In this document: positions 18,362-26,966 of the stretch, piece after piece
How the letters are laid out: every line of letters starts with the position of its first letter
Numbering within the stretch: the first letter of the stretch is position 1
DNA from: Actinomycetes bacterium
GTDB lineage: Bacteria; Actinomycetota; Acidimicrobiia; Acidimicrobiales; Ilumatobacteraceae
Length of the DNA stretch: 61,002 nucleotides
NCBI GenBank assembly: GCA_025360105.1
Contig: JANYCT010000056.1
Location: 1 to 61,002, forward strand
Direction: 5' to 3'
Made by a program: the position numbers and the translations under genes
The notes under the pieces: generated by a model
What the model saw: only the letters and a program-made list of their open reading frames with translations
Databases searched by the model: none
Told to the model about the DNA's origin: nothing

Positions 18362-18441
18362 TCGGTCGTAGCCTCCGTCGTGGCGGCTCTAGCGTTTCTG
18401 TGTCTGTCGTCTTGTAGTCCGTCCTCTTTCAGGAGTTGCCC

Positions 18442-19761
18442 GTGCTGTCGAACGTGAAGAACGTCTTCAAGGTTGCCGATCTGCGGAACAAGATCCTGTT
18501 CACCATCGGCATGGTTGGGCTCTATCGGCTCGGCGTTGCCATCCAGGTACCCGGCGTGGATCAGCTGGCAGTGCAGCAACTGCGCGATCAGGCCCAAAGC
18601 GGCGGCGCGTTGGGATTCCTCAACCTGTTCTCCGGTGGCGCGTTCAGTAGTTTTTCGATCTTCGCGTTGGGCATCATGCCCTACATCACTGCGAGCATCA
18701 TCATGCAGGTGCTCGGCGTGGTGATTCCCAAGTTGGAGAAACTCCAGCAAGAGGGTGCGGTCGGGCAGCGCAAGATCACCCAGTACACGCGATACCTCGG
18801 TATCGGAATCGCCACCCTGCAGGCGGCCGGACTCACCTTTATCTTCGGCCAGGGCAAGGGCAGTGCGTTCTTCGGTGCGGCCCGCAACGCCCCCGACGTG
18901 AAACTGCTCCCCGTCTTCATGCCTCGTGCGTTGCTGGTGATCGTGTCGCTGGTTGCGGGTACGGCGCTCATTATGTGGATGGGCGAACTCATCAGCCAGC
19001 GCGGCATCGGCAATGGAATGTCAATGATCATCTTTGCGTCTGTGGTCTCGAGCCTGCCCGTGAACTTCTTACGCATCTGGCAGGAAGAAAGTCGCGTGCT
19101 GTTCGTACTGCTGGTGTTGTTGGTGATCGGCATCGTGTTCGCGGTCGTGCGAGTCGAGCTCGCCCAGCGCAAGATTCCCGTGTCCTTCGCCAAGCGCCAA
19201 GTTGGTCGTCGCATGTACGGCGGACAGAACACCTACATTCCTCTGAAGGTCAACCAGAGCGGTGTGGTGCCCATCATCTTCGCCAGTTCTGTGCTGTTGC
19301 TCCCGGTCTTGCTGACCAACGTGCTGGGCTCGGCCGAGGGTTGGCGCGGCAGCATCACCGACTTCGTCAACCGCTATATCGTCAACACGCAGAACATCGT
19401 GCACGCCGTCATTCTTGCGACTCTGATCGTGGCCTTTGCGTACTTCTACAACTCGATTGCGTTCGACCCAATTCGCCAGGCGGATCAGATTCGTAAGCAG
19501 GGTGGCTTCATTCCGGGTATTCGTCCCGGCCCGCAGACCGAGCGCTATCTCAGCAAGGTTGTCAACCGCATCACGTTGCCGGGTGCGCTGTTCGTTGCAG
19601 TGATTGCACTGTTGCCGTACATCCTTTTGTGGATCTTCAACGTGCAGAACTTCCCGTTCGCTGGCACCACGGTGCTGATTGCGGTGGGTGTGGCGCTGGA
19701 ACTCATGCGTCAGATCGACAGTCAGCTCACGCTGCGCAACTACGAGGGTTTCCTGAAGTAG
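18442..19761 (+). CDS. secY: preprotein translocase subunit SecY
   Basis: SecY forms the protein-conducting channel of the plasma membrane with SecE and SecG. The 439-residue protein has ten hydrophobic segments, the plug-region GGAFSSFSIFALGIMPYITASI block, and the LAQRKIPVSFAKRQVGRRMYGG cytoplasmic loop. The start is GTG 18442: AGGAG at 18431-18435 sits 6 bases before it, whereas the in-frame TTG at 18436 touches the Shine-Dalgarno. adk follows after 8 bases. Confidence 0.98.
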   Translation: MLSNVKNVFKVADLRNKILFTIGMVGLYRLGVAIQVPGVDQLAVQQLRDQAQSGGALGFLNLFSGGAFSSFSIFALGIMPYITASIIMQVLGVVIPKLEKLQQEGAVGQRKITQYTRYLGIGIATLQAAGLTFIFGQGKGSAFFGAARNAPDVKLLPVFMPRALLVIVSLVAGTALIMWMGELISQRGIGNGMSMIIFASVVSSLPVNFLRIWQEESRVLFVLLVLLVIGIVFAVVRVELAQRKIPVSFAKRQVGRRMYGGQNTYIPLKVNQSGVVPIIFASSVLLLPVLLTNVLGSAEGWRGSITDFVNRYIVNTQNIVHAVILATLIVAFAYFYNSIAFDPIRQADQIRKQGGFIPGIRPGPQTERYLSKVVNRITLPGALFVAVIALLPYILLWIFNVQNFPFAGTTVLIAVGVALELMRQIDSQLTLRNYEGFLK

Positions 19762-19769
19762 CAGCGACG

Positions 19770-20432
19770 ATGATCCCCGGTGCTCGGCTCATCATCCTCG
19801 GTCGGCAGGGCGCGGGGAAAGGAACACAATGCGTGCGACTGTCGCGCCACTTCGTGGTTCCACATATCTCCACAGGAGACATGCTCCGCGCCGCCGTTCG
19901 CGAGGGAACGCCGCTTGGCAAGGCCGCCAAGGAGGTCATGGATGCCGGAGGTCTCGTCGGTGACGACATCATGGTCGGCATCGTCGACGAACGGCTGAGC
20001 CGCGACGACGCGCGTACCCGTGGCTATATTCTCGACGGCTTCCCGCGCACGGTGGTTCAGGCTGAAGCGCTCGATGCCATCACCGGTGAACGGCCCCTCG
20101 ACGCGGTGATTGATCTCGATGTTCCGCGCGCTCTCGTTCTCGAGCGACTTTCTGCACGCCGGGTGTGTCGTGACTGCGGCACCAACTATGTCGCCTCGGG
20201 TCACGAACGTCAGCCGTGGATCTGCGATGTGTGCGGTGGTGACGTGATGTATCGCGCCGACGACACGCCCGATGCGATCAACCGCCGGCTCGATCTCTAC
20301 GAACAGCAGACCTCACCGCTCATGCAGTACTACCACGCCACCGGACGACTCACCGTGGTCGATGGTGTTGCAAGTCCCGACGAGGTCTTCATTCGGCTCA
20401 CCAACGCCGTTGAATCAAAACGGCGCACCTGA
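19770..20432 (+). CDS. adk: adenylate kinase
   Basis: It interconverts ATP + AMP and 2 ADP. The 220-residue product has a P-loop GRQGAGKGT (9-17), AMP-binding HISTGDMLR, the DGFPRT motif and a long LID carrying four Cys in two CxxC pairs (CRDC and CDVC), so the LID probably binds zinc. The P-loop has Q where most adenylate kinases have P. The ATG at 19770 gives the family's normal start. The last base overlaps the map start. The secY-adk-map order is standard. Confidence 0.96.
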   Translation: MIPGARLIILGRQGAGKGTQCVRLSRHFVVPHISTGDMLRAAVREGTPLGKAAKEVMDAGGLVGDDIMVGIVDERLSRDDARTRGYILDGFPRTVVQAEALDAITGERPLDAVIDLDVPRALVLERLSARRVCRDCGTNYVASGHERQPWICDVCGGDVMYRADDTPDAINRRLDLYEQQTSPLMQYYHATGRLTVVDGVASPDEVFIRLTNAVESKRRT

Positions 20433-21199
20433 TGCGCCGCCGCGGAGCCTCGTTGCCTCGGCGCAGCGACGATCAGCTTCGCGACATGCGCGCCGCTGGC
20501 CACGTCGTGGCCGAAATGCACGAGGCGATTCGCGCAGCAGCGCGTCCGGGCGTGCGCACGCTCGCGCTCGACGCGGTGGCGCGCGAAGTGCTCAGCCGCC
20601 GCAACGCCACCTCCAACTTCCTCGGCTATCACGGCTTTCCAGCCGTGATCTGTGCCTCGGTGAATGACGAGCTCATCCACGGCATCCCCAGCGGGCGAAT
20701 CCTCGTGGAGGGTGACCTGCTGTCGGTCGATTGCGGAGCGATCATCAATGGCTGGCATGGTGACGCGGCATTCTCGATGGCCATCGGATCGACGTCGCCG
20801 CAGACGCTACGCCTGATCGAAACTGCCGAGCGTGCGTTGGCTGCCGGTATCTGGGCCATGGTTCCGGGAGGGCACCTCGGTGACATCGGCGCGGCCATTG
20901 ACGAGGTCGTGTCGCTTGCGGGCTATGGCAGCCCGCACGACTACTGCGGGCATGGCATCGGTCAGGCCATGCATGAAGAGCCCGATGTCGAGAACCGTGG
21001 TCGCCGCGGTCGCGGTCCCATGCTCGAACCGGGTGTGGTGCTCGCCGTTGAGCCGATGCTCATTGCCGGAGGGATCGACGACGTGCACGAACTCGACGAC
21101 GGCTGGACCATCGTGACGGCCGACGGATCGCTGGCCGCGCACGTGGAGCACACCGTCCTCGTCGGCGCGCACGGTCCGGAGATACTCACTCGACTGTGA
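20432..21199 (+). CDS. map: methionine aminopeptidase, type I
   Basis: It removes the initiator methionine from new proteins. The 255-residue protein has the five metal ligands D100 (SVDCGA), D111 (GDAAF), H174 (CGHGIG), E207 (VEPML) and E239 (EHTVLV). The class signature CGHGIGQAMHEEP is complete. It is the last gene of the rplC transcript; the ExoD remnant and then the infA promoter follow. Confidence 0.96.
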   Translation: MRRRGASLPRRSDDQLRDMRAAGHVVAEMHEAIRAAARPGVRTLALDAVAREVLSRRNATSNFLGYHGFPAVICASVNDELIHGIPSGRILVEGDLLSVDCGAIINGWHGDAAFSMAIGSTSPQTLRLIETAERALAAGIWAMVPGGHLGDIGAAIDEVVSLAGYGSPHDYCGHGIGQAMHEEPDVENRGRRGRGPMLEPGVVLAVEPMLIAGGIDDVHELDDGWTIVTADGSLAAHVEHTVLVGAHGPEILTRL

Positions 21200-21227
21200 G
21201 CTCGCCGAGGTCGTCGCGGCCAGGGTC

Positions 21228-21766
21228 GTGTTCACGGGATACTCGTCGGGCCCGATGCGCGCTGCGGTTGAGGGTGGGCCCGTGGGCGACAGGGGCGGGC
21301 ACGCAACCAACGCCGGGACGACCTTCAGCGACGAATTGGAGCGGTGGCTTGCGAGCGACATCCCCAAGTCGCTGGGAAGTTTGGGCGATGTGTTCGAAGA
21401 AAAGACGTTCGCGGTCGCGATCGTGCTGTTGATGCTGGTTTCAGCGACACCGATTCCCACAGGTGGAATCACGTTTATCTTCCAGGTCAATGCCGCCGCG
21501 ATCGCTGGGCGGCTCTGTTCCAACGAACGCTCTTTCTCCGACTCGCCGGCCTGATCGTGATCGGATTCGCGGTCGTCGCTGCGTTGGCACCACCCCTGTC
21601 GGGGCTCGAGACATTGCCGGCGCTTGGGGCAGTTCTGATCGGACTTGCGATCATCCTCGAAGATATTGCTGTGTTCGTTGTGGGCGTCGTCATTAGAACC
21701 GGTGGCATCGTTTTGTTCGTCGCCGTCGGTGCAGCAGTCGTTCGGTTCATCCAACGCGTGGTGTGA
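21228..21766 (+). pseudogene. remnant of an ExoD-like membrane protein gene
   Basis: Two reading frames together resemble one ExoD-type (exopolysaccharide synthesis) membrane protein. The first frame (21228-21554) gives an ELERW...LGDVFEEKTFAVAI helix and a TPIPTGG turn, then runs off into unrelated residues and a stop. The second frame (from about 21510 to 21766) gives AALAPPLSGLETLPALG, then LAIILED and two hydrophobic segments ending at RFIQRVV. From memory of the family, roughly 50 residues that normally join these halves are missing. One out-of-frame internal deletion would explain both facts. A sequencing error could cause the frameshift but not the missing segment. Confidence 0.7.
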
Positions 21767-21835
21767 CCCGACGTACATCCCCGTTCGGATGGTCGACGTT
21801 TGATACATTTCTCTGTCGGATCTGTCGATTGGGGC

Positions 21836-21864
21836 TTGGCGTTCCCAAACATGGGCGGTAGCAT
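21836..21864 (+). promoter_or_regulatory. promoter of the infA-rplQ operon
   Basis: TTGGCG at 21836-21841, a 17-base spacer and TAGCAT at 21859-21864. Transcription would start near 21871, leaving a leader of about 75 bases before infA. This is one of the best -35/-10 pairs in the window. Confidence 0.6.
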
Positions 21865-21933
21865 TGCACCTCGGCCCCAACGAAGTCTGCGCGCACGCAG
21901 CCGTCGGCGGGGCCGGTTTTGTCCGCCGCTGTT

Positions 21934-21940
21934 GAGGAGG
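21934..21940 (+). promoter_or_regulatory. Shine-Dalgarno that sets the infA CTG start
   Basis: GAGGAGG, 5 bases before CTG 21946. It is a near-perfect anti-16S match at ideal spacing to the CTG. It lies inside any frame begun at the upstream TTG 21919, which has no such site. Confidence 0.75.
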
Positions 21941-21945
21941 CCACC

Positions 21946-22170
21946 CTGGCCAAGCCGAAAGAAGACGCCATTGTGCTTGAGGGCACCATTGTCGAGTCGT
22001 TGCCGAACGCCATGTTTCGCGTCGAACTCGAGAATAGCCACAAAGTCTTGGCTCATATCTCAGGAAAGATGCGGATGCACTACATCCGCATTTTGCCTGG
22101 CGACAAGGTTCAGGTAGAGCTCACCCCGTACGACCTCACCCGGGGTCGAATCACGTATCGCTACAAGTAA
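21946..22170 (+). CDS. infA: translation initiation factor IF-1 (apparent CTG start)
   Basis: IF-1 occupies the A site during initiation. From codon 2 the product reads [20 protein letters not shown], then MFRVELEN and [19 protein letters not shown], ending [13 protein letters not shown]. It is a full-length 74-residue IF-1. The codon at the family's initiator Met is CTG, with GAGGAGG 5 bases upstream. No ATG, GTG or TTG lies at that site. TTG 21919 would add nine residues unlike any IF-1. A rare start codon could keep expression low or couple it to initiation conditions, as known for infC; that is inference. Confidence 0.95.
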   Translation: MAKPKEDAIVLEGTIVESLPNAMFRVELENSHKVLAHISGKMRMHYIRILPGDKVQVELTPYDLTRGRITYRYK

Positions 22171-22179
22171 AGGCCCCTC

Positions 22180-22293
22180 ATGAAGGTCCGACCGAGTGTC
22201 AAGAAAATCTGTGAGAAGTGCAAGGTCATTCGTCGGCACGGCCGCGTCATGGTGATTTGCGAAAACCCACGTCACAAGCAGCGCCAGGGCTGA
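22180..22293 (+). CDS. rpmJ: 50S ribosomal protein L36
   Basis: A 37-residue protein: [19 protein letters not shown], then [18 protein letters not shown]. Three Cys and one His (CxxC, C, H) form the zinc-binding type of L36. It sits between infA (9 bases) and rpsM (16 bases), the standard order. Confidence 0.97.
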   Translation: MKVRPSVKKICEKCKVIRRHGRVMVICENPRHKQRQG

Positions 22294-22309
22294 GGAATAG
22301 GAAACAACG

Positions 22310-22687
22310 ATGGCTCGTATTTCTGGTGTCGACATTCCCCGCGAAAAGCGGTTGGAAATCGCCCTTACCTATATCTACGGAATCGGCAAGCCGACCGCAC
22401 AGAAGATCTGTGTCGACGCTGCGCTCGATCCGAACACCCGAGTGCGAAGCCTCACTGAAGACGAGGTGAACCGGATCCGTGCAGAGATCGACAAGCTCAC
22501 CGTCGAAGGTGACCTGCGTCGTGAAGTGCAGCAAGACATCAAGCGCAAGATCGAAATCGGTTGCCTGCAGGGCATTCGTCACCGCAAGGGTCTTCCCGTG
22601 CGTGGCCAGCGCACCCACACCAACGCTCGCACCCGCAAGGGTCCGAAGAAGACCGTTGCCAACAAGAAGAAGGCCGTGAGGAAGTAG
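22310..22687 (+). CDS. rpsM: 30S ribosomal protein S13
   Basis: S13 contacts the P-site tRNA and the 50S subunit. The 125-residue product has the [25 protein letters not shown] opening, a helix-two-turns-helix, and the basic [22 protein letters not shown] tail. rpsK follows after 2 bases. Confidence 0.98.
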   Translation: MARISGVDIPREKRLEIALTYIYGIGKPTAQKICVDAALDPNTRVRSLTEDEVNRIRAEIDKLTVEGDLRREVQQDIKRKIEIGCLQGIRHRKGLPVRGQRTHTNARTRKGPKKTVANKKKAVRK

Positions 22688-22689
22688 CG

Positions 22690-23088
22690 ATGGCAAAGCC
22701 AAAGCCAGGAGGACGCCGTCCCCGCAAGCGCGAGCGCAAGAACGTCACTGTCGGTGTCGTGCACATCAAGAGCTCGTTCAACAACACCATCGTCAGCATT
22801 ACCGATACTCAGGGCAACGTCATCTCGTGGGCATCTTCGGGCGGCGTTGGCTTCAAGGGTTCACGCAAGAGCACACCGTTCGCTGCGCAGATGGCCGCTG
22901 ACAAAGCAGCCCGCGCTGCGATGGAGCATGGTCTGCGCCGGGTCGAAGTACAGGTGAAGGGCCCGGGTTCGGGTCGCGACACTGCCGTTCGCTCGATCCA
23001 GAACACCGGCCTCGAGGTCACCTCGATCAAGGACGTCACGCCGTTGGCTCACAACGGTTGCAGCCAGCCGAAGCGTAAGAGGAACTAG
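22690..23088 (+). CDS. rpsK: 30S ribosomal protein S11
   Basis: S11 lies on the 30S platform near the mRNA exit. The 132-residue product has [22 protein letters not shown], the [19 protein letters not shown] loop and [18 protein letters not shown] at the end. ATG 22690 gives the basic [15 protein letters not shown]-terminus common in actinobacteria. rpsD follows after 2 bases. Confidence 0.98.
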   Translation: MAKPKPGGRRPRKRERKNVTVGVVHIKSSFNNTIVSITDTQGNVISWASSGGVGFKGSRKSTPFAAQMAADKAARAAMEHGLRRVEVQVKGPGSGRDTAVRSIQNTGLEVTSIKDVTPLAHNGCSQPKRKRN

Positions 23089-23090
23089 TC

Positions 23091-23708
23091 ATGGCTCGTT
23101 ACACCGGTCCGAAGGTGCGCGTCTCGCGCCGCCTCGCCACCAACATCTTCGAAAACGAAAAGGGTCGTAAGGCGCTTGAGCGCCGTCCCTTCCCTCCGGG
23201 CCAGCACGGTCGTACTCGTCGCCGCAACGCCGGTAGCGAGTACCTCGCTCAGCTGCAGGAGAAGCAGAAGGCCAAGTTCATCTACGGCGTACTCGAGCGT
23301 CAGTTCCGCCGCACCTACGAAGAAGCCAACCGCTTGCAGGGCCCCACGGGTGAGAACTTGCTGCGTCTGCTCGAGCAGCGTCTCGACAACGTCGTGTACC
23401 GCGCCGGTTGGGCCGAGACCCGTCCGCAGGCTCGCCAGTTCGTGAGCCACGGCAAGATCCTGGTGAACGGCAAGCGCGTCGACATCGCGAGCGCCCGTGT
23501 GAAGAAGGGCGACGTCGTCAGCCTGCACGAAAAGGCCCGCAACATGATCATCATCCAGCACAACCTCGACACGATCGATCGCATCACCGTGGGTTGGCTG
23601 GAAAAGGGTGACGATGGCAAGCAGGTCACAGTTCGTGATCTGCCCCAGCGTGAACACATTGACGTGCCCGTCCGCGAACAGCTCATCGTTGAGCTGTACT
23701 CGAAGTAA
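23091..23708 (+). CDS. rpsD: 30S ribosomal protein S4
   Basis: S4 starts 30S assembly and in E. coli represses its operon. The 205-residue product has the YTGPKVRVSRRLATNIF opening, an FPPGQHGRTRRR segment and an S4 RNA-binding domain (RLDNVVYRAGWAETRPQARQFVSHGKILVNGKRVDI). It lacks the N-terminal Cys cluster, so it is the zinc-free form. Confidence 0.98.
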   Translation: MARYTGPKVRVSRRLATNIFENEKGRKALERRPFPPGQHGRTRRRNAGSEYLAQLQEKQKAKFIYGVLERQFRRTYEEANRLQGPTGENLLRLLEQRLDNVVYRAGWAETRPQARQFVSHGKILVNGKRVDIASARVKKGDVVSLHEKARNMIIIQHNLDTIDRITVGWLEKGDDGKQVTVRDLPQREHIDVPVREQLIVELYSK

Positions 23709-23736
23709 CCGATCCCGAAAGGACTAGGCGACTTTC

Positions 23737-24669
23737 ATGCTCGTCATTCAGCGCCCCACCGTCGAGGCAATCGGCGAAGAAGCCAACAACCGTCAGCGTT
23801 TCTTCATCGGACCGCTCGAACCCGGCTTCGGCCACACCATCGGTAATTCACTGCGTCGTACACTGCTGTCGTCCATTCCGGGCGCCGCAATCACCGCAGT
23901 GCGCTTCGATGATGCCCTGCACGAGTTCGACACAATCACCGGTATTAGCGAAGACATCACCGACATCATTTTGAACCTCAAAGACATTGTGCTCACGAGC
24001 CTCAGCGATGAGCCCGTGGTCGTGCGTCTCGATATCCGTGGCCCCGCCGAGGTGAGCGCTGCTGATATCAAGTGCCCGAGCGACGTCGAGATTCTCAACG
24101 CCGACTTGCACCTCGCCTCGCTCAACTCGAAGGGCCGTCTTGCGATTGACCTCACTGTCGATCGCGGCCGCGGTTACCTGTCGAGCCATCGCGAGAACGA
24201 GAGCCGCACCATCGGTGTCATCCCGATCGACGCGATCTTCTCGCCGGTGCGCCGCGTGATGTTCGAAGTCGAGCCCACGCGTGTTGAGCAGAGCACCAAC
24301 TACGACCGTTTGGTTCTCGACATCGAGACCGATGGTTCGATCACACCGCGCGAGGCGCTGGCATCGGCCGGCGCAACGCTGCGGTCGCTGGTCGATCTCG
24401 TAGCCAGCCTCAGCGACGAGCCCCAGGGCCTCGAACTTGGCGAAGTCGCTGCGAGCAGTGCCTCGTCGCCCGACCTCGATCTACCCATCGAGGATCTCGA
24501 CCTGTCCGAGCGTCCCCGTAACTGCCTCAAGCGGGCCCAGATCAATTCCATTGGCGAGCTGCTCACCAAGACCGAAGACGACCTTCTGAACATCACCAAC
24601 TTTGGTCAGAAGAGCCTCGACGAGGTCAAGCAGAAGCTCGACGAGCGCGGCCTCACGCTGCGCGGCTGA
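23737..24669 (+). CDS. rpoA: RNA polymerase alpha subunit
   Basis: The alpha subunit nucleates RNA polymerase assembly and its C-terminal domain binds UP elements and activators. The 310-residue protein has the N-terminal dimer domain (FIGPLEPGFGHTIGNSLRRTLLSSIPG) and a C-terminal domain with helix-hairpin-helix (RPRNCLKRAQINSIGELL and NFGQKSLDEVKQKL). AAAGGACTAGGCG precedes the ATG. The rpsD-rpoA-rplQ order is standard. Confidence 0.98.
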   Translation: MLVIQRPTVEAIGEEANNRQRFFIGPLEPGFGHTIGNSLRRTLLSSIPGAAITAVRFDDALHEFDTITGISEDITDIILNLKDIVLTSLSDEPVVVRLDIRGPAEVSAADIKCPSDVEILNADLHLASLNSKGRLAIDLTVDRGRGYLSSHRENESRTIGVIPIDAIFSPVRRVMFEVEPTRVEQSTNYDRLVLDIETDGSITPREALASAGATLRSLVDLVASLSDEPQGLELGEVAASSASSPDLDLPIEDLDLSERPRNCLKRAQINSIGELLTKTEDDLLNITNFGQKSLDEVKQKLDERGLTLRG

Positions 24670-24695
24670 CCAGATTTCGTCCAGGGAGACCCCCC

Positions 24696-25067
24696 ATGCC
24701 AGCAACACCACGCAGAGCCCGCAATTTTGGCGGTAGCTCGCAGCACCAGAAACTCATGATGGCCAACTTGGCAGCGTCGTTGTTCGCCGCCGAAGCCATC
24801 GTGACCACCGAAGCCAAGGCCAAGGCACTGCGCCCAATCGCCGAAAAGCTCATCACCAAAGCCAAAAAGGCCACCGACGATGACCCCATGCGCGTGCACC
24901 GCATCCGCCAGATTCAGGGTTACCTGGGCGACCGCGAGATGACACACAAATTGGTCACCGATGTTGCTCCTCGCTACAGCGAGCGCAACGGTGGTTACCT
25001 GCGCATCTACAAACTCGGACCGCGCCAGGGCGACAACGCCCAAATGGCACGTATCGAACTGGTCTAG
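24696..25067 (+). CDS. rplQ: 50S ribosomal protein L17
   Basis: L17 lies close to the tunnel exit. The 123-residue product has NFGGSSQHQKLMMANLAASLF, the EAKAKALRPIAEKLITKAKK helix and the GYLRIYKLGPRQGDNAQMARIELV end. Many actinobacterial L17 proteins carry a long C-terminal tail, sometimes with a sunset-like module; this one does not, whereas L22 in the same window does. Confidence 0.97.
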   Translation: MPATPRRARNFGGSSQHQKLMMANLAASLFAAEAIVTTEAKAKALRPIAEKLITKAKKATDDDPMRVHRIRQIQGYLGDREMTHKLVTDVAPRYSERNGGYLRIYKLGPRQGDNAQMARIELV

Positions 25068-25071
25068 ATCG

Positions 25072-25965
25072 GTGCCGGACCACGGCGCTCTCGAGAACGT
25101 GAACGAGCCCGTCGCATTGCGGCGGGCTCGTTTCGTTGTGGCGTACGATGGTTCGGGCTTCCACGGCTTTGCACCGAACCCCGATGTCGACACCGTCGTT
25201 GGTGTGCTCTCTGACGCGTTCAGTCGCATCTCGCGACATCCGGTGCAACTCGTGGGGGCCGGTCGCACCGATGCCGGTGTGCACGCCTGGGGTCAGGTCA
25301 TCAGCTGTGAGCTTGCGGAAACGGTAGATCTCGCCGACCTCGTTCGACATGTGAACCGGATGTGCGCCCCTCGCGTCGTGGTTCGCAATGCCGCCTGGGT
25401 CGCAGACGACTTCAGTGCGCGTTTCAGCGCGACGTGGCGTCACTATCGGTATATGGTGATCAACGAACCGGTTCCGAATCCGTTCCTCGCGAACACTGCA
25501 TGGCATGTGCACCAACCGTTGTCACTGCCGGCGATGCAACTCGCATGTGACCCGCTGATCGGCGAGCACGACTTCACCACGTTCTGTCGTCAACCCACGG
25601 CGATTCCCGGCCAGGCTGAGCCGTCGATGCGTCGGCGCGTCATGATTGCGAGGTGGTCTGACATCACCGACGAGATGCGCCCATTCGCCGATGGCGCGCG
25701 TGTGCTCCGATTCGAGATACGCGCCAATGCGTTCTGTCATCAGATGGTCCGCGCGATCGTTGGCACACACATCGATGTTGGTCGCGGACGATTCCATGCT
25801 GGCGAGATTCGCACGATGATGCGTGCGCAGAATCGAAAGGTCGCCGGTGACGTAGCACCAGCGCACGGGCTCGTGCTCTGGGAGGTTGGCTTCGATGGGC
25901 CGAGGTACGACGCATCGACGTCGTCCTTGCGGCGGTCTTCGATTCCCATTGTCGAGGCTCCTTAG
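25072..25965 (+). CDS. truA: tRNA pseudouridine(38-40) synthase
   Basis: It isomerises uridines 38-40 in the tRNA anticodon arm. The fold is clear from AYDGSGFHGF, the catalytic-Asp segment GAGRTDAGVHAWGQV, and RYRYMVI-like and FEIRANAFCHQMVRAIVG strands. The start is uncertain: GTG 25072 or GTG 25099, neither with a Shine-Dalgarno; the open frame from 24961 overlaps rplQ and is rejected. A very stable hairpin (25102-25132) occupies the first codons, so translation or readthrough could be limited. It has about 297 residues. Confidence 0.93.
   Translation: MPDHGALENVNEPVALRRARFVVAYDGSGFHGFAPNPDVDTVVGVLSDAFSRISRHPVQLVGAGRTDAGVHAWGQVISCELAETVDLADLVRHVNRMCAPRVVVRNAAWVADDFSARFSATWRHYRYMVINEPVPNPFLANTAWHVHQPLSLPAMQLACDPLIGEHDFTTFCRQPTAIPGQAEPSMRRRVMIARWSDITDEMRPFADGARVLRFEIRANAFCHQMVRAIVGTHIDVGRGRFHAGEIRTMMRAQNRKVAGDVAPAHGLVLWEVGFDGPRYDASTSSLRRSSIPIVEAP
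25102..25132 (+). terminator. terminator-like hairpin inside the 5' end of truA
   Basis: A 14-bp stem (one G-T pair) pairs 25102-25115 with 25119-25132 around the loop ATT. It is followed by T, C and GTTGTGG. It lies 35 bases after the rplQ stop. It has the strength of an intrinsic terminator for the infA-rplQ operon, but truA is read through it. Confidence 0.65.
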
Positions 25966-26017
25966 CACGTCGGGTCGCGCGACCGTGGGAACCTCATGAA
26001 ATTCACGGTCGATCTGA

Positions 26018-26047
26018 TTGCCGATTGACGCGTGACGCCCCTATCCT
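26018..26047 (+). promoter_or_regulatory. promoter candidate for rplM-rpsI
   Basis: TTGCCG at 26018-26023, an 18-base spacer and TATCCT at 26042-26047. It lies in the 132-base gap after truA and would leave a leader of about 45 bases. Confidence 0.5.
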
Positions 26048-26097
26048 TGTTGAGTTCCCGGTGGCAGCCGGTCGGCGCCCCGACGAAGGAAGCTCTT

Positions 26098-26547
26098 ATG
26101 ATGCGTACATACAGTCCCAAAGCAAGCGAAATCACCCACGCCTGGCACGTCATTGACGCCGAAGGCTTGGTCCTTGGTCGTATGTGCACCGAGGCAGCAC
26201 GCGTGTTGCGCGGTAAGCACAAGCCGATGTTCGCCCCCCATATGGATACCGGCGATCATGTGGTCATCATCAATGCCGCCAAGGTCGTGCTCACGTCCGA
26301 CAAGGCCTCCAAGAAGGGTGTGCACCGCTACAGCGGTTACCCGGGTGGCCTCAAGACCGAGACCTATGCAAACCTCATGGGCCGCAAGCCCGAAGAGGCC
26401 GTGCGCAACAGCATCCGTGGCATGCTCCCCAAGGGACCGCTCGGTCGTCAGATGATCACCAAGCTCAAGGTGTACGCCGGTGCCGAGCACCCGCATGCAG
26501 CTCAGATGCCTGTCGTATTGGATCTCTCAGCGGCCAAGGCCCGCTGA
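26098..26547 (+). CDS. rplM: 50S ribosomal protein L13
   Basis: L13 is an early 50S assembly protein. The 149-residue product opens [21 protein letters not shown], has [27 protein letters not shown], then [15 protein letters not shown] and the [20 protein letters not shown] block. GAAGGAAGCTC is a fair Shine-Dalgarno. Either of two adjacent ATG codons (26098 or 26101) could start it. It heads the pair rplM-rpsI. Confidence 0.98.
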   Translation: MMRTYSPKASEITHAWHVIDAEGLVLGRMCTEAARVLRGKHKPMFAPHMDTGDHVVIINAAKVVLTSDKASKKGVHRYSGYPGGLKTETYANLMGRKPEEAVRNSIRGMLPKGPLGRQMITKLKVYAGAEHPHAAQMPVVLDLSAAKAR

Positions 26548-26569
26548 GCATTCGGAGAGTTGAATCACC

Positions 26570-26965
26570 ATGGGCACCAAGCCACTCACGCAAACCACTG
26601 GTCGTCGTAAGGAATCCGTCGCACGCGTTCGCCTGCGTCCGGGTACCGGCATCGTCACTGTGAACGGGCGCACGTTCGAGAACTACTTCCCTACCGCGAT
26701 GGCGCGCATGATCGTCAGCGAGCCGCTGCGTCTCACCAACACCGAAGAGGTGTACGACATCGACGCGAGCATCTTCGGTGGTGGCATCAGTGGTCAGGCC
26801 GGCGCACTGCGCATGGGCATTGCCCGCTCGCTCATCGAGCTCGATCCCGAGCAGCGCCCAGCCCTGAAGAAGGCCGGCTTGTTGACCCGCGACGCCCGTC
26901 GCAAGGAGAGCAAGAAGTACGGTCTCAAGAAGGCCCGTAAGGCTCCTCAGTACACCAAGCGCTGA
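26570..26965 (+). CDS. rpsI: 30S ribosomal protein S9
   Basis: S9 places its C-terminal tail near the P-site tRNA. The 131-residue product has [18 protein letters not shown], the [19 protein letters not shown] core and the [20 protein letters not shown] tail, all standard. glmM starts 1 base after its stop, so glmM is probably cotranscribed and coupled. Confidence 0.98.
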   Translation: MGTKPLTQTTGRRKESVARVRLRPGTGIVTVNGRTFENYFPTAMARMIVSEPLRLTNTEEVYDIDASIFGGGISGQAGALRMGIARSLIELDPEQRPALKKAGLLTRDARRKESKKYGLKKARKAPQYTKR

Positions 26966-26966
26966 T

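Noticed and set aside
18362-18441. Terminator between rplO and secY
   Set aside because: Only weak, imperfect stems with no T tract; secY has a good Shine-Dalgarno and is probably cotranscribed.
21919-21945. Longer IF-1 beginning at TTG 21919
   Set aside because: No Shine-Dalgarno before it, nine residues unlike IF-1, and it would put GAGGAGG inside the coding sequence.
24961-25071. truA beginning inside rplQ
   Set aside because: The extra residues are an out-of-frame reading of rplQ and have no resemblance to TruA.
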